Shown: positions 9,706-20,876, numbered from the stretch's first letter. The stretch is DNA of 64,000 nucleotides from Pseudomonadota bacterium (GCA_021787435.1 JAJYLY010000002.1:215932-279931), one strand, 5' to 3'. A program made the numbers and translations. Notes: generated by a model not told the origin, from the sequence alone.

Positions 9706-10896
9706 GTGACGCAAACGAATCCTGCCATTCTTGTACTTGCCGATGGGACGGTGTTTCGTGGCGTGTCCATCGGCGCTGCCGGTAGCAGTGTGGGCGAAGT
9801 GGTTTTTAATACCGCGATGACCGGCTATCAGGAAATACTCACCGATCCTTCCTATTGCCGTCAGATCGTGACGCTGACTTATCCGCATATCGGCAATGTC
9901 GGCATAAACAATGAGGATGTCGAGTCGCGCCAGGTCTTTGCCAGCGGCCTCATCATCCGCGATTTGTCGCTCACGGTTAGTAACTGGCGCAGCAAGCAGT
10001 CTTTGCCAGAGTATCTAAAGGCCAACAATGTGGTCGCGATTGCCGGGATAGACACGCGCCGCCTTACGCGCATATTGCGCGAAAAAGGCTCGCAGAACGG
10101 CTGCATCGCGACGGGCAATGACGAGGCGGCGGCGCTTGACGCTGCGCGCGGTTTTGCGGGTCTTGCCGGCATGGACTTGGCAAAGGAAGTAAGCTGCGAC
10201 AAGTCTTACGAATGGACAGAGGGCGTGTGGGAGCTTGACAAACAGGAATCAAGATTGAGGATTGAGGATCGAGAGAAATTAGTCCCCTTGGGTTCTACGC
10301 AATCCTCATTCCTCGCCCCGCACTTCTTTCATGTCGTCGCATACGACTTTGGCGTGAAAAGCAATATTTTGCGAATGCTGGCATCGCGTGGCTGCAGGAT
10401 CACCGTAGTGCCTGCTAAGACTGCGGCGAAAGAGGTTCTGGCGATGAAGCCGGATGGCGTATTTCTGTCGAATGGGCCGGGTGATCCGGAGCCTTGCGAT
10501 TATGCGATCGTCGCCACGCAGCAAATATTGGCGGCAGAAGTTCCGCTGTTTGGCATCTGTCTTGGCCACCAGATTATGGGTCTGGCCGTCGGGGCTAAAA
10601 CAGTGAAGATGAAGTTCGGCCACCGCGGTGCGAATCATCCCGTGCAGGATCTCGCAAGCCGCCGCGTGATGATTACCAGCCAGAATCACGGTTTTGCGGT
10701 GGATGCGGCGACATTGCCCGGCTCGGCGCGGGTCACCCATGTTTCGCTGTTTGATGGGACGCTGCAGGGTTTTGAGTTAACAGACAAGCCTGCGTTCTGC
10801 TTTCAGGGGCATCCCGAAGCGAGCCCGGGTCCGCACGACGTGGACGGCTTGTTCGATAAATTTATTGAAATGATGGAAAATGCCAAAACGCACTGA
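9706..10896 (+). CDS. carA: Carbamoyl-phosphate synthase small (glutaminase) subunit
   Basis: Hydrolyses glutamine and passes ammonia to CarB for arginine and pyrimidine synthesis. The GTG start at 9706 has GGGAG 7 bp upstream; the in-frame ATG at 9634 lies in the promoter -10 box. The N-terminal domain starts [13 protein letters not shown]. The class I amidotransferase domain has nucleophile Cys285 (FGICLGHQ) and the His369/Glu371 pair in GHPEAS. Residues ~182-207, in the linker between the two domains, are encoded by a dispersed inverted repeat (10251-10325) and make the linker roughly 16 residues longer than in E. coli CarA. The 3' end overlaps carB by 17 bp. The active-site residues are intact, so function is expected. 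Confidence 0.96.
   Translation: MTQTNPAILVLADGTVFRGVSIGAAGSSVGEVVFNTAMTGYQEILTDPSYCRQIVTLTYPHIGNVGINNEDVESRQVFASGLIIRDLSLTVSNWRSKQSLPEYLKANNVVAIAGIDTRRLTRILREKGSQNGCIATGNDEAAALDAARGFAGLAGMDLAKEVSCDKSYEWTEGVWELDKQESRLRIEDREKLVPLGSTQSSFLAPHFFHVVAYDFGVKSNILRMLASRGCRITVVPAKTAAKEVLAMKPDGVFLSNGPGDPEPCDYAIVATQQILAAEVPLFGICLGHQIMGLAVGAKTVKMKFGHRGANHPVQDLASRRVMITSQNHGFAVDAATLPGSARVTHVSLFDGTLQGFELTDKPAFCFQGHPEASPGPHDVDGLFDKFIEMMENAKTH
10251..10325. repeat. Family A inverted repeat inside carA
   Basis: Left arm reads AAGATTGAGGATTGAGGATC and right arm CAATCCTCATTCCTC, near reverse complements around a ~28-bp centre. The same words occur at 17739-17791 and 53599-53709. Here it is translated in frame in the interdomain linker of CarA without a stop codon. 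Confidence 0.8.
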
Positions 10897-13800
10897 TCTG
10901 AAATCCATACTCATCATTGGCGCAGGCCCTATCGTCATCGGGCAGGCATGCGAATTCGATTACTCCGGCGCGCAGGCCTGCAAGGCGTTGCGCGAGGAAG
11001 GCTATCGCGTAGTTCTGGTGAATTCGAATCCGGCTACGATCATGACCGATCCCGACATGGCGGATGCGACCTATATCGAGCCCATCACTTGGCAGATTGT
11101 AGAGAAGATCATCGCGAAGGAAAGACCCGATGCGATCCTGCCTACCATGGGCGGGCAGACTGCATTGAATTGCGCGCTGGATCTGGCAAAGCATGGGGTG
11201 CTGGAAAAATACCAGGTCGAGATGATAGGCGCATCGCGCGAGGCCATCGACATGGCCGAAGATCGCGAAAAATTCAAGCAGGCGATGACACGCATCGGCC
11301 TGTCTTCTGCGCGTTCCGCGATTGCGCACAGCATGGAAGAGGCCTTGCAGGTCCAGCAGGTGATGGGTTTTCCGACCATCATAAGGCCATCCTTCACGAT
11401 GGGCGGCAGCGGCGGTGGCATCGCCTACAACCGCGAGGAATTTGTCACCATTTGCGAAGGCGGGCTTGAGGCGTCGCCCACCCGCGAATTACTGATCGAG
11501 GAATCGCTGCTAGGCTGGAAAGAGTATGAAATGGAGGTGGTGCGCGATCGCAATGACAATTGCATCATCATCTGCTCGATTGAAAACCTCGACCCGATGG
11601 GCGTGCACACCGGAGATTCGATCACCGTTGCACCCGCGCAGACTTTGACCGACAAGGAATTCCAGATCATGCGCGATGCCTCCCTTGCGGTGCTGCGCGA
11701 AATCGGCGTGGAGACGGGCGGTTCTAACGTGCAGTTCTCCATCAATCCGGACAACGGGCGCATGGTGGTGATTGAGATGAATCCGCGCGTGTCTCGTTCC
11801 TCTGCATTGGCTTCCAAGGCAACAGGTTTTCCGATCGCCAAGATAGCAGCAAAGCTGGCCGTGGGTTATACGCTGGACGAGTTGCAGAATGACATCACGG
11901 GAGGGGCCACACCTGCCTCGTTTGAACCCACGATCGATTACGTGGTGACCAAGATACCGCGCTTTGCATTCGAGAAATTCCCTCAGGCCAACGATCGCTT
12001 GACCACGCAGATGAAATCGGTCGGCGAAGTGATGGCCATAGGCCGCACCTTCCAGGAATCCTTCCAGAAAGCCTTGCGCGGACTGGAAGTAGGTGTGAAC
12101 GGGCTAGATGTCAAATTTTTAAGCCTTGATGAAATCGCTGCGGAACTTGGCAATCCCGGCCCTGCCCGCATCTGGGCGGTGTCCGATGCATTCCGCCTTG
12201 GCATGAGTGTGGATGAGGTGTTCAATATCAGCAAGATAGACCGATGGTTCTTAGTGCAGATCGAAGATTTGGTCAGTCAGGAAGCAACGCTTCTGGGTCG
12301 TTCGCATGAAAGCATCAGTGCGCCTGAAATGCGCGCCTTGAAGCGCAGCGGGTTTGCCGATGCGCGTCTTGCACATCTTCTTGGTACAGAGACGGTTAGC
12401 TTGCGCGCGCATCGCCATGCGCTAGGTGTGCGCCCGGTCTATAAGCGCGTGGACACCTGCGCTGCGGAATTTTCCACGGATACCGCCTACATGTATTCCA
12501 CCTATGAAGATGAATGCGAAGCGCTGCCCACGACCAACAAGAAAATCATGGTGCTGGGCGGGGGGCCGAACCGCATCGGACAGGGCATCGAGTTTGACTA
12601 TTGCTGCGTGCATGCGGCGCTGGCGATGCGCGAGGACGGCTATGAGACCATCATGGTCAACTGCAATCCGGAAACGGTATCCACCGATTACGACACGTCT
12701 GACCGATTGTATTTTGAACCGCTGACGCTGGAAGATGTGCTGGAAGTGGTGGCAGTCGAAAAGCCGATCGGCGTGATCGTGCAATACGGCGGACAGACTC
12801 CGCTGGGCCTGGCGCGCGGGCTGGAAAAGAACGGCGTGCCGATAATTGGCACCACGCCTGACATGATAGACTGTGCGGAGGATCGCGAACGCTTCAAGCA
12901 GATGCTGATAGAGCTCGGCTTGAAACAGCCGCCGAACCGCACTGCAAGCACCGTGGCTGAAGGCGTTGCAGGGGCTGCTGCGATAGGCTACCCGTTGGTG
13001 ATGAGGCCATCCAATGTGTTGGGCGGGCGTGCCATGGAGATCATCCATGCGCAGGCCGATCTTGAGCGATACATGCGCGATGCAGAAACGATGTCCAAGA
13101 CCTATCCCGAGCGCCTGCCGATACTGCTGGATCGTTTTCTGAACGATGCGATTGAGGTGGATGTGGATGCAGTGTCCGATGGGTGTGATGTCATCATAGG
13201 CGGCATCATGGAGCATATCGAGGAGGCAGGCGTGCATTCGGGTGATTCGGCCTGCTCATTGCCGCCCTTCAGTTTGTCCGTGGCGATGCAAAACGAGTTG
13301 CGCCGTCAGACGGTCTTGATGGCGCGTGCGCTCAATGTGGTCGGTCTGATGAACGTGCAGTTCGCGATTCAGGGGGAGACGGTCTATGTGTTGGAAGTGA
13401 ACCCGCGCGCATCCCGCACTGTGCCTTTTGTATCCAAAGCCACTGGTGTTCCACTGGCAAAAATTGCTGCACGCTGCATGGCAGGGCAGAGCCTTGTGCG
13501 GCAAGGCATCACCGCTGAAGCGGTGCCGGCTTATTATTCCGTGAAGGAAGCGGTGTTCCCATTCATCAAGTTCCCCGGGGTGGACACGATACTCGGCCCT
13601 GAAATGAAATCGACAGGGGAAGTGATGGGTGTGGGCGAGACTTTTGCCGAGGCTTTCGTCAAGTCGCAACTGGCGGCCAGCGTCAAACTGCCCAAGGATG
13701 GCAAAGTCTTCATCAGCGTGCGTGACGCAGACAAATCGGGTGTTGTCGAGGTTGCCCGCTCGCTAGAGGCGTTGGGTTTTACGCTGCTGGCAACAAGAGG

Positions 13801-14113
13801 AACCGCATCGGCGATCAGTGCTCAAGGCATCAAGGTGACTGTCGTGAACAAGGTGGCAGAAGGGCGTCCGCATATCGTGGATATGTTGAAGAACGGCGAA
13901 ATCAACCTGATCGTCAACACGGTGGACAGCAGACCAGCTGCGATGCGCGATTCCTATTCAATACGGCATGCGGCCTTGCAGGGTAGGGTGACTTATTACA
14001 CGACGCTGGCGGGTGCGCGTGCGGCCTGTGTCGGCATGCATCACTTGGAAGCTTTGCAGGTTTATGATGTCCAGTCTCAGCATCAAAGAACAACAGCAGC
14101 TATTAGCGAGTAG
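10880..14113 (+). CDS. carB: Carbamoyl-phosphate synthase large subunit
   Basis: Makes carbamoyl phosphate from bicarbonate, ammonia and two ATP. 1077 residues, the normal length. Two homologous ATP-grasp halves are visible: [22 protein letters not shown] at the N-terminus with [11 protein letters not shown], and the second half beginning near residue 555 ([20 protein letters not shown]) with [10 protein letters not shown]. The last ~140 residues form the allosteric MGS-like domain ([20 protein letters not shown]). The start overlaps the carA end. The last few codons lie in a family B repeat arm, which may have replaced the original C-terminal tail. Confidence 0.97.
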   Translation: MPKRTDLKSILIIGAGPIVIGQACEFDYSGAQACKALREEGYRVVLVNSNPATIMTDPDMADATYIEPITWQIVEKIIAKERPDAILPTMGGQTALNCALDLAKHGVLEKYQVEMIGASREAIDMAEDREKFKQAMTRIGLSSARSAIAHSMEEALQVQQVMGFPTIIRPSFTMGGSGGGIAYNREEFVTICEGGLEASPTRELLIEESLLGWKEYEMEVVRDRNDNCIIICSIENLDPMGVHTGDSITVAPAQTLTDKEFQIMRDASLAVLREIGVETGGSNVQFSINPDNGRMVVIEMNPRVSRSSALASKATGFPIAKIAAKLAVGYTLDELQNDITGGATPASFEPTIDYVVTKIPRFAFEKFPQANDRLTTQMKSVGEVMAIGRTFQESFQKALRGLEVGVNGLDVKFLSLDEIAAELGNPGPARIWAVSDAFRLGMSVDEVFNISKIDRWFLVQIEDLVSQEATLLGRSHESISAPEMRALKRSGFADARLAHLLGTETVSLRAHRHALGVRPVYKRVDTCAAEFSTDTAYMYSTYEDECEALPTTNKKIMVLGGGPNRIGQGIEFDYCCVHAALAMREDGYETIMVNCNPETVSTDYDTSDRLYFEPLTLEDVLEVVAVEKPIGVIVQYGGQTPLGLARGLEKNGVPIIGTTPDMIDCAEDRERFKQMLIELGLKQPPNRTASTVAEGVAGAAAIGYPLVMRPSNVLGGRAMEIIHAQADLERYMRDAETMSKTYPERLPILLDRFLNDAIEVDVDAVSDGCDVIIGGIMEHIEEAGVHSGDSACSLPPFSLSVAMQNELRRQTVLMARALNVVGLMNVQFAIQGETVYVLEVNPRASRTVPFVSKATGVPLAKIAARCMAGQSLVRQGITAEAVPAYYSVKEAVFPFIKFPGVDTILGPEMKSTGEVMGVGETFAEAFVKSQLAASVKLPKDGKVFISVRDADKSGVVEVARSLEALGFTLLATRGTASAISAQGIKVTVVNKVAEGRPHIVDMLKNGEINLIVNTVDSRPAAMRDSYSIRHAALQGRVTYYTTLAGARAACVGMHHLEALQVYDVQSQHQRTTAAISE

Positions 14114-14195
14114 CTGATTCGGAAGGTCGTGCTTCGTTCGACTGGTTAAACCCGCGAAGCGAACAATATAATAACTGGCTACTAGCTACTAACAC
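14099..14195. repeat. Family B inverted repeat, upstream of greA
   Basis: Left arm around TTAGCGAGTAGCTG at the carB 3' end and right arm AACTGGCTACTAGCTACTAA just before greA are imperfect reverse complements. A nested inverted repeat (GCTTCGTTCG with GCGAAGCGAA) sits between them. The right arm shares its AACTGG-TA-C words with the copy after greA. Repeat function is unknown. Confidence 0.65.
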
Positions 14196-14209
14196 ATGAA
14201 GGTTCAAGT

Positions 14210-14686
14210 ATGAGCAAAATTCCATTGACTCTGGTTGGGGCAGAGATGCTGCGCCAGGAATTGCACCGTCTCAAGACGATAGAGCGGCCATCAGTGATCA
14301 ACGCGATTTCCGAAGCGCGCGCACAAGGGGATCTTTCCGAGAACGCGGAATATGAGGCGGCCAAGGAGAAACAGGGATTTGTCGAAGGGCGCATCATGGA
14401 GCTCGAGGGTAAACTGGGCAGCGCCCAGATCATCGACCCCAAGACGCTCAATGCCAACGGGCGATGCGTGTTTGGTTCGACGGTGATACTGGAGGATGTC
14501 AACAGCGGCGATGTCGTGACTTACCAGATTGTCGGAGATGATGAGGCGGATATCCGCGAGCGCAAGATTTCAATCAGTTCGCCGATTGCGCGCGCCCTGA
14601 TCGGAAAATACAGCGGCGATGTGGCCGAGGTTCAGGCGCCTCACGGCGTGCGGGAATACGAAGTGGTCGAGGTTCAGTATATCTAA
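14210..14686 (+). CDS. greA: Transcription elongation factor GreA
   Basis: Rescues backtracked RNA polymerase by stimulating transcript cleavage. 158 residues with the N-terminal coiled coil ([20 protein letters not shown]), the acidic tip motif [14 protein letters not shown], and the C-terminal FKBP-like domain ending in the [12 protein letters not shown] pattern. It sits between two copies of the family B repeat, which separate it from carB and from yhbY. Confidence 0.97.
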   Translation: MSKIPLTLVGAEMLRQELHRLKTIERPSVINAISEARAQGDLSENAEYEAAKEKQGFVEGRIMELEGKLGSAQIIDPKTLNANGRCVFGSTVILEDVNSGDVVTYQIVGDDEADIRERKISISSPIARALIGKYSGDVAEVQAPHGVREYEVVEVQYI

Positions 14687-14763
14687 AGGCAGTCGCTAGC
14701 AGTTAGTTGGTGTTGTCGTTTCGCGATTTTAACTGGTAACTAACGGCTAACAGCTAACGTCTG
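14687..14763. repeat. Family B inverted repeat, downstream of greA
   Basis: Left arm CAGTCGCTAGCAGTTAG and right arm ACTAACGGCTAACAGCTAAC are imperfect reverse complements around a short centre containing TCGTTTCGCGA. The AACTGGTAACTAAC word of the right arm resembles AACTGGCTACTAGC of the copy upstream of greA. It lies between two convergent genes and could act as a weak bidirectional hairpin, but there is no T-tract directly after the stem. Confidence 0.65.
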
Positions 14764-14765
14764 TT

Positions 14766-15116
14766 TTATCTGTTTCCAAGTTGTTTCTTGGTCAGCGGTT
14801 TTTTGCCCTTGTGGCGAGGCATCTGGCGGATTTCGATTTTTCGCACTTCCGGGTTGGGCTTGAAGATAACTAGGATTTTGCCGATATGCTGCACGGGCTC
14901 AGCGTTTAATTTGGCACAAATCTCGCTCAAAATGGCCTCCCGTTCCGGGCGTTCTGCCATCGCGCGTATCTTGATGAGTTCGTGAAGTTTCAGGGTCTGT
15001 TCGATTTCTCTCAGGACGGATTCCGTGAGACCGGCATTGCCTATCATCACAGTGGGTTTTAATTGATGTGCGCGGCTCTTTAAGGCCAAGCGCTCTGAAA
15101 CGGTCAGTACAGGCAT
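14766..15116 (-). CDS. yhbY: YhbY-family RNA-binding protein (CRM domain)
   Basis: 116 residues holding a single CRS1/YhbY domain. The family motif reads HQLKPTVMIGNAGLTESVLREIEQTLKLHELIKIRA near residues 17-50. The C-terminus is a basic tail (RHKGKKPLTKKQ). YhbY associates with pre-50S ribosomal particles in E. coli. It is divergent from rlmE, another ribosome-maturation gene, an arrangement common in proteobacteria. Confidence 0.92.
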   Translation of the reverse strand: MPVLTVSERLALKSRAHQLKPTVMIGNAGLTESVLREIEQTLKLHELIKIRAMAERPEREAILSEICAKLNAEPVQHIGKILVIFKPNPEVRKIEIRQMPRHKGKKPLTKKQLGNR

Positions 15117-15154
15117 AATTTTCTCAAAATTTTACAGGAAATGGATTCTAAACG

Positions 15155-15775
15155 ATGAAGCCATCCAAAACCAGCAAACAATGGATGCGTGAGCATATCA
15201 ACGATCCTTTCGTGCAGCAGGCGCAAAAGGATGGTTACCGCTCGCGTGCAGCCTACAAGCTGCTGGAGATCAATGCGCGGGATCATTTGATCAAGCCTGG
15301 CCAAGTGGTCGTAGATCTGGGTGCTGCCCCCGGAGGATGGTGTCAGGTAGCCGCAAAAATCGTCGGAGAGGCTGGCAAAGTCATCGCGCTTGATCTTTTG
15401 CCTGTTGAACCTTTGCGCGGCGTTGAGTTCATACAGGGCGACTTTCGTGATGCAGAGGTATTGCAAAAACTCGAGTCAAGCCTGCACAATAGGCCCATAG
15501 GGCTTGTAATTTCGGATATGGCCCCCAATTTCAGCGGTGTATCGCAGGTGGATCAGGATCGCGCGATATATCTAGCGGAGCTTGCGATGGAGTTTGCCTT
15601 AAAGCACCTGAATTCGGAGGGAAGCTTCCTGGTCAAGGTTTTTCAGGGGTCGGGATTCGAGGCTTACATGAAGTTGATGCGCAGTCGTTTTGTTAAGGTG
15701 GTTGCGCGCAAGCCCAAGGCATCAAGGGATCGTAGCAGCGAAGTGTATCTTTTGGGCACTGGAGTGCTTGAGTAA
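15155..15775 (+). CDS. rlmE: 23S rRNA 2'-O-methyltransferase RlmE (FtsJ/RrmJ)
   Basis: Methylates U2552 (E. coli numbering) of 23S rRNA using S-adenosylmethionine. 206 residues with [11 protein letters not shown] carrying the first catalytic Lys, the SAM motif [23 protein letters not shown] with the catalytic Asp, and FLVKVFQG with the second Lys. It stands directly upstream of ftsH, the classical ftsJ-ftsH order, with 56 bp between. Confidence 0.97.
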   Translation: MKPSKTSKQWMREHINDPFVQQAQKDGYRSRAAYKLLEINARDHLIKPGQVVVDLGAAPGGWCQVAAKIVGEAGKVIALDLLPVEPLRGVEFIQGDFRDAEVLQKLESSLHNRPIGLVISDMAPNFSGVSQVDQDRAIYLAELAMEFALKHLNSEGSFLVKVFQGSGFEAYMKLMRSRFVKVVARKPKASRDRSSEVYLLGTGVLE

Positions 15776-15831
15776 TCAGCCGATACATAGTCTAATGGCA
15801 TACCTTGGTAGTATGCATATAAGGAATTATC

Positions 15832-17733
15832 TTGAACAATTTTAAAAGTATTGCAATCTGGCTGGTCGTAGCCTTGGTTCTGATGACCGTATTCAATCAG
15901 TTCAATTCACGCCAGCAGATCACGGCGCAGGCGCACTTGGACTATTCCCAGTTCCTCGATGAGGTTAAAAAAGGAGAGATTGCCAAGGTAGTCATTGAAG
16001 GCCGCACCCTGAATGCGACGACCACTGAAGGTAAGCATGTCAGCACCTATGCGCCAAGCGATTTATGGATGGTGTCCGATCTTCTGAAAAACGGCGTCAG
16101 TATAGAAGCCAAGCCGGAAGAGGAGCAATCCTTCCTGATGAGCGTTTTCGTGTCATGGTTTCCGATGATCCTCTTGATTGCGGTGTGGGTGTTCTTCATG
16201 CGCCAGATGCAAGGTGGCGGCAAGGGCGGCGCGTTTTCATTCGGCAAGTCGCGCGCGCGCATGTTGGATGAAGCGAAGGAGCGGGTGACTTTTGCAGATG
16301 TCGCAGGTTGCGACGAGGCTAAGGAAGAAGTTTCAGAGCTGGTGGATTTTCTGCGTGATCCGACTAAATTCCAGAATCTGGGCGGGCGCATTCCGCGCGG
16401 CGTTCTGATGGTGGGCAGTCCTGGTACTGGCAAGACCCTGCTTGCAAAGGCCATCGCAGGCGAGGCCAAGGTGCCGTTCTTTTCGATCTCGGGTTCTGAT
16501 TTCGTCGAGATGTTCGTGGGTGTGGGCGCTGCGCGCGTGCGCGACATGTTCGAGCAGGCCAAGAAGCAGTCGCCCTGCATCATCTTCATCGATGAGATCG
16601 ATGCGGTGGGTCGTCAGCGCGGCGCTGGACTGGGTGGTGGCAACGACGAACGCGAACAGACACTGAATGCGTTGCTGGTTGAAATGGACGGATTCGAGGG
16701 TGCTTCCGGCGTGATCGTGATCGCCGCGACCAACCGGCCGGATGTGCTGGATGCAGCGCTGCTGCGTCCGGGGCGTTTCGACCGTCAGGTAGTGGTGCCG
16801 TTGCCGGATATACGCGGTCGCGAACAGATACTTGCGGTGCACATGCGCAAGGTGCCTTGCTCGCCTGACGTCGATGCTAGCATACTGGCGCGCGGAACGC
16901 CGGGCATGTCCGGTGCTGATCTGGCCAACCTGGTGAACGAGGCCGCGCTGTTTGCAGCGCGTCGCGCCAAGCGCTTTGTCGAGATGGACGACTTCGAGGC
17001 AGCCAAGGACAAGATCTTCATGGGTGCTGAACGCCGTTCCATGGTGATGCCGGAAGAAGAGCGCCGTAATACGGCTTATCACGAATCGGGTCACGCGCTG
17101 GTTGCAAAGTTGATGCCGAAGACCGATCCTGTGCACAAGGTAACGATCATTCCGCGCGGACGCGCGCTGGGTCTGACCATGCAGTTGCCGTCCGAAGACA
17201 GGTACAGCATGGATAAGGAACGGATCCTGTCCACCATCGCAGTGCTGTTTGGCGGTCGCATCGCCGAGGAAGTATTCATGCACCAGATGACCACGGGCGC
17301 GTCCAACGATTTCGAGCGTGCAACCGATATGGCGCGCAAGATGGTCACGCAATGGGGCATGTCTGATGCGTTGGGTCCGATGGTGTACGGCGAAAACGAG
17401 GGCGAGGTCTTTCTGGGCCGTTCTGTCACGACGCACAAGAATATTTCGGAGGCGACCATGCAGAAGGTGGACACCGAGATACGCCACATCATCGATCAGC
17501 AATATGCGTTGGCGCGCAACCTGATCGAGACGCACCGCGACAAGATCGAGGCGATGACTGCTGCGCTTCTGGAATGGGAAACGATAGACGCTGACCAGAT
17601 CAACGATATCATGGCAGGCAATCCGCCTCGCCCTCCAAAACCCAGCCAATCGGCACAGGCGCCCAAGCCGCCCAAGGATGAAACACCTTCTGCGCCAGCC
17701 GTTACGCCTACCCAGCCGGCACAGGAAATGTAA
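15832..17733 (+). CDS. ftsH: ATP-dependent zinc metalloprotease FtsH
   Basis: Membrane-anchored AAA+ protease for membrane and regulatory proteins. 633 residues. TM segments lie near residues 5-25 and ~100-125; Walker A GSPGTGKT is at 195-202, Walker [10 protein letters not shown] follows, then the SRH arginines in LRPGRFDRQ, and the zinc motif HESGH at 417-421. The C-terminal tail is Pro-rich (PPRPPKPSQ). The start is TTG at 15832 with AAGGA 6 bp upstream; no better ATG exists near the expected N-terminus ([16 protein letters not shown]). A family A repeat follows immediately after the stop. Confidence 0.97.
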   Translation: MNNFKSIAIWLVVALVLMTVFNQFNSRQQITAQAHLDYSQFLDEVKKGEIAKVVIEGRTLNATTTEGKHVSTYAPSDLWMVSDLLKNGVSIEAKPEEEQSFLMSVFVSWFPMILLIAVWVFFMRQMQGGGKGGAFSFGKSRARMLDEAKERVTFADVAGCDEAKEEVSELVDFLRDPTKFQNLGGRIPRGVLMVGSPGTGKTLLAKAIAGEAKVPFFSISGSDFVEMFVGVGAARVRDMFEQAKKQSPCIIFIDEIDAVGRQRGAGLGGGNDEREQTLNALLVEMDGFEGASGVIVIAATNRPDVLDAALLRPGRFDRQVVVPLPDIRGREQILAVHMRKVPCSPDVDASILARGTPGMSGADLANLVNEAALFAARRAKRFVEMDDFEAAKDKIFMGAERRSMVMPEEERRNTAYHESGHALVAKLMPKTDPVHKVTIIPRGRALGLTMQLPSEDRYSMDKERILSTIAVLFGGRIAEEVFMHQMTTGASNDFERATDMARKMVTQWGMSDALGPMVYGENEGEVFLGRSVTTHKNISEATMQKVDTEIRHIIDQQYALARNLIETHRDKIEAMTAALLEWETIDADQINDIMAGNPPRPPKPSQSAQAPKPPKDETPSAPAVTPTQPAQEM

Positions 17734-17738
17734 AAGAC

Positions 17739-17791
17739 AGGATTGAGGATTTAACCACTGCTCAGACTTTCAATCCTCATTCCTCACTTCT
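17739..17791. repeat. Family A inverted repeat between ftsH and folP
   Basis: AGGATTGAGGATTTA faces CAATCCTCATTCCTCACTTC across an 18-bp centre. This is the shortest of the three copies and fills nearly the whole ftsH-folP gap. An RNA hairpin from it would lie directly before the folP start codon, where no clear Shine-Dalgarno sequence is present. Confidence 0.75.
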
Positions 17792-17792
17792 G

Positions 17793-18614
17793 ATGTTCCA
17801 CTGCGGCTTATTTCAATTCGATTTCTCGCGCCCATTGGTGATGGGCATCCTGAACGTCACCCCGGATTCTTTTTCCGATGGCGGCCTGTACCATCAACGC
17901 GATGCAGCGATTCAACGTGCAACTCAGCTCATAGAAGAAGGCGCTGATATCATCGATATCGGCGGAGAATCGACGCGCCCAGGTGCCATGCCGGTTGGCT
18001 TGCAGGAAGAGCTGGATCGCGTGATGCCCGTCATCGAGGCGTTACAGGGCGTGCCGCTTTCGGTGGACAGTTTCAAGCCTGAAGTCATGAAGGCGGCCAT
18101 CGCAGCAGGTGCAGCGATAGTTAACGACATCAACGCGCTTCAGGATATCGATGCGATGAAGGCGGTTGCCGTCAGCGGAACTGCAGTTTGCCTGATGCAC
18201 AAGCAGGGCGATCCGCAAACCATGCAGCATCAGCCGGAATACCGCGATGTAGTAGTGGAAGTAAAGGATTTCTTGCAAGGCCGCATCACAGCTGCGCTGG
18301 CGGCGGGCATTGCGCATGATCGTATCGTCATCGACCCAGGGTTTGGTTTTGGTAAGACATTGGCGCACAACCTCACCTTGCTGCGCAGTCTGGCAGAGTT
18401 CAAGGAGCTGAATATGCCGATACTGGCAGGGCTTTCAAGAAAATCCATGCTGGGTGCGATAACGGGGCAGGATGCGCAGCACAGGATGATAGCCAGTGTG
18501 GCGGCGGCATTGATTGCCGCCCAACGCGGCGCGTCTATCCTGCGCGTGCACGACGTGCGGGAAACGGTGGATGCGATAAAAGTCTGGGATGCGGTAAACA
18601 GGGGGATGATATGA
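17793..18614 (+). CDS. folP: Dihydropteroate synthase
   Basis: Joins para-aminobenzoate to the pterin pyrophosphate in folate synthesis; the sulfonamide target. 273 residues with the pterin-binding signatures [16 protein letters not shown] near residue 16 and [14 protein letters not shown] near 50, VNDINAL, and the late GLSRKSMLG. The ATG at 17793 comes 2 bp after a family A repeat and lacks a clear Shine-Dalgarno sequence. The stop overlaps the glmM start (ATGA). The ftsH-folP-glmM order is standard. Confidence 0.96.
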   Translation: MFHCGLFQFDFSRPLVMGILNVTPDSFSDGGLYHQRDAAIQRATQLIEEGADIIDIGGESTRPGAMPVGLQEELDRVMPVIEALQGVPLSVDSFKPEVMKAAIAAGAAIVNDINALQDIDAMKAVAVSGTAVCLMHKQGDPQTMQHQPEYRDVVVEVKDFLQGRITAALAAGIAHDRIVIDPGFGFGKTLAHNLTLLRSLAEFKELNMPILAGLSRKSMLGAITGQDAQHRMIASVAAALIAAQRGASILRVHDVRETVDAIKVWDAVNRGMI

Positions 18615-19966
18615 GTAGAAAGTATTTTGGTACAGACGGCATCCGCGGACGTGTCGGCGAATTCCCAATCACGCCACAGTTTGTGATGACGCTGGGTTAT
18701 GCCGCAGGGCGTGTTCTGGCAAGTGCGGAGCACACGGCAGGTGAGCGCTCTGCGGTATTGATCGGCAAGGACACGCGCATCTCGGGCTATATGCTAGAGT
18801 CCGCGCTGCAGGCGGGGCTGATTGCAGCCGGTATTGATGTGTATCTGGCTGGACCTGTTCCAACGCCGGCCGTGGCCTATCTCACCCGTGCCTTGCGTTT
18901 GCAGGCGGGCATCGTTATTTCTGCCTCGCATAATCCCTTTGAAGACAATGGCATCAAGTTTTTTTCCGCAAGCGGCAACAAACTGCCCGACAGCGTCGAG
19001 CAGGAAATTGAGGCTGGCCTTGACCAACCCATCAAGATCGAATCCTCTGATCAGCTGGGCAAGGCACGCCGTCTAGATGATGCGGTCGGCCGCTATATCG
19101 AGTTTTGCAAGGGGACTTTTCCGTCTGCGATGAATCTGCGCGGCATGAAGATCGTGGTAGATTGCGCGCATGGCGCAACCTATCACATTGCGCGTAACGT
19201 TTTTCATGAGCTGGGTGCGGAAGTCATAGCTATCGGTGTCCAGCCGGATGGGAAAAACATCAACGATGGATATGGTGCGACCTCTCCCGCCAATCTGCAA
19301 AAGGCCGTGCTAGAGCATCATGCCGACATAGGCATCGCGCTGGATGGCGATGGCGATCGACTGGTGATGGTGGATAGTAATGGCAAGCTCTACGATGGCG
19401 ATCAGTTGCTGTATGTGATTGCGCTTCACCGCAAGGAACAGGGAAAACTGCGGGGCGGAGTTGTCGGCACCTTGATGACGAATCTGGCATTCGAGCACGC
19501 GATGAAACAGATGAACATTCCATTCATGCGTGCCCGCGTGGGCGACCGCTATGTGATGGAACTGCTGCAGCAGCAGGGCTGGCAATTGGGCGGCGAAAAT
19601 TCCGGGCACATCATCTGTCTGGACAAGCACAGCACCGGTGATGGCATCGTATCGGCACTTGAGGTGCTGCATGCGTTGCGTACCAAAAAACAAAGTCTGG
19701 CAGAGGCGGCAGGCGGTTTGCAGCTCTATCCCCAGATACTCGTCAACGTCAGGATTGCCAAGGGGGTGGATTGCCTGGCTCACGCAAAAGTGCAGGAGGC
19801 GGTCACTCAGGCAGAGCGCGAGCTCAATGGGTGCGGGCGCGTGCTGTTGCGTCCATCCGGCACCGAACCGTTGCTGCGCGTGATGGTGGAGGGTGAGAAC
19901 AGGAGTCTGGTCGAGCAGTGCGCGAAGCAGATTGCTGACGCTGTGCGCAAACAGGCATCCGCCTGA
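18611..19966 (+). CDS. glmM: Phosphoglucosamine mutase
   Basis: Interconverts glucosamine 6-phosphate and 1-phosphate for peptidoglycan and LPS precursors. 451 residues. The N-terminus reads [13 protein letters not shown]; the phosphoserine loop is [16 protein letters not shown] with the active Ser near 106; the metal loop is [11 protein letters not shown]; the sugar loop [10 protein letters not shown] and the phosphate-binding [15 protein letters not shown] are all present. It overlaps folP by 4 bp and its stop abuts the stop of the convergent gluQ. Confidence 0.97.
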   Translation: MSRKYFGTDGIRGRVGEFPITPQFVMTLGYAAGRVLASAEHTAGERSAVLIGKDTRISGYMLESALQAGLIAAGIDVYLAGPVPTPAVAYLTRALRLQAGIVISASHNPFEDNGIKFFSASGNKLPDSVEQEIEAGLDQPIKIESSDQLGKARRLDDAVGRYIEFCKGTFPSAMNLRGMKIVVDCAHGATYHIARNVFHELGAEVIAIGVQPDGKNINDGYGATSPANLQKAVLEHHADIGIALDGDGDRLVMVDSNGKLYDGDQLLYVIALHRKEQGKLRGGVVGTLMTNLAFEHAMKQMNIPFMRARVGDRYVMELLQQQGWQLGGENSGHIICLDKHSTGDGIVSALEVLHALRTKKQSLAEAAGGLQLYPQILVNVRIAKGVDCLAHAKVQEAVTQAERELNGCGRVLLRPSGTEPLLRVMVEGENRSLVEQCAKQIADAVRKQASA

Positions 19967-20854
19967 TCAGATTGCAAACTGCCTGCAGCCTGCAAGCTTT
20001 TCAGGCTGCCAGTGAGCTGTCGCCCAGGCCAGCATTTCTGCGATGCTTGCAGAGCGCAGGTCGTCGGGCGGCTGCTGCCTTAAAAACAGTAATACTTTAA
20101 ATAGCGTCTCAGGACTTTTATCGGCGGGTCTGGCAAGCGTCTGTTTACTGAGCTTTTCTCCTTTTTCATTCACCGCGACAGGCAGATGCATGTAATTTGG
20201 CGTTGGAAGCCCCAGCAGCTTCTGTAAATGCATCTGGCGGTGAGTTGAATGAAGCAGGTCTGCGCCGCGCACCACGTGAGTAATCTGTTGAGATGCATCG
20301 TCGACTACTACTGCGAGCTGATAGGCAAACAGGTGGTCGGCGCGTCTGACTACGAAGTCCCCAATCTCGCTTTCAATGTGTTGTGATATGCGTCCTTGCA
20401 GAAAATCATCAAATGCGATCGGGTCATCGTTACTGCGCACACGCCACGCCCTCCCCTCGCGGCCGGAAGAAATGCCGTTGCGGCAGGTGCCGGGATAAAC
20501 TGGACCTTCTATGCCATGCAATGCGGAATCGACAATCTCGCGGCGCGTGCAGGCACAGGGATATGCGGCGTTCATCTCTTTTAGTTGCTGCAGCGCCATT
20601 TCATAGGCAGAAGTGCGCTGGCTCTGATACATCACAGGTTCGTCGCTAGAAAGGCCAAACGCAGAAAGCATTTGCAGGATATCATCCGCAGCGCCCGGCA
20701 TGGAGCGCGGGACATCCAGGTCTTCCATTCGCAAGAGCCAGATGCCGTTGTGATGTTTTGCATCTAGGTAGCTTGCAACAGCCGCTGCAAGCGAGCCGAA
20801 ATGCAGCGGGCCAGTGGGAGAAGGTGCAAAGCGGCCGCGATAGCCAGCGGTCAT
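19967..20854 (-). CDS. gluQ: Glutamyl-Q tRNA(Asp) synthetase
   Basis: A truncated glutamyl-tRNA synthetase paralogue (YadB) that attaches glutamate to queuosine at the wobble position of tRNA(Asp). 295 residues, with only the catalytic domain. The class I signature RFAPSPTGPLHFGSL is at the N-terminus, the CACTR pair belongs to the zinc site, and KLSKQ replaces KMSKS as the second signature. No anticodon-binding domain follows. It ends back to back with glmM. Confidence 0.93.
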   Translation of the reverse strand: MTAGYRGRFAPSPTGPLHFGSLAAAVASYLDAKHHNGIWLLRMEDLDVPRSMPGAADDILQMLSAFGLSSDEPVMYQSQRTSAYEMALQQLKEMNAAYPCACTRREIVDSALHGIEGPVYPGTCRNGISSGREGRAWRVRSNDDPIAFDDFLQGRISQHIESEIGDFVVRRADHLFAYQLAVVVDDASQQITHVVRGADLLHSTHRQMHLQKLLGLPTPNYMHLPVAVNEKGEKLSKQTLARPADKSPETLFKVLLFLRQQPPDDLRSASIAEMLAWATAHWQPEKLAGCRQFAI

Positions 20855-20876
20855 TGCAGTTCAATCCCGCGTGGCG

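Noticed and set aside
10251..10325. Repeats of the GATTGAGGAT type considered as CRISPR
   Set aside because: Only short palindromic words, no regular spacing and no array; they fit dispersed inverted repeats.
12422..13237. 271-codon open frame antisense to carB
   Set aside because: Same reason: a shadow of the strongly conserved carB, with a low-complexity His/Arg/Gln composition and no ribosome site.
16333..17649. 438-codon open frame antisense to ftsH
   Set aside because: It lies wholly within the conserved ftsH gene, encodes a His/Arg-rich sequence without family resemblance, and results from codon bias of the sense strand.
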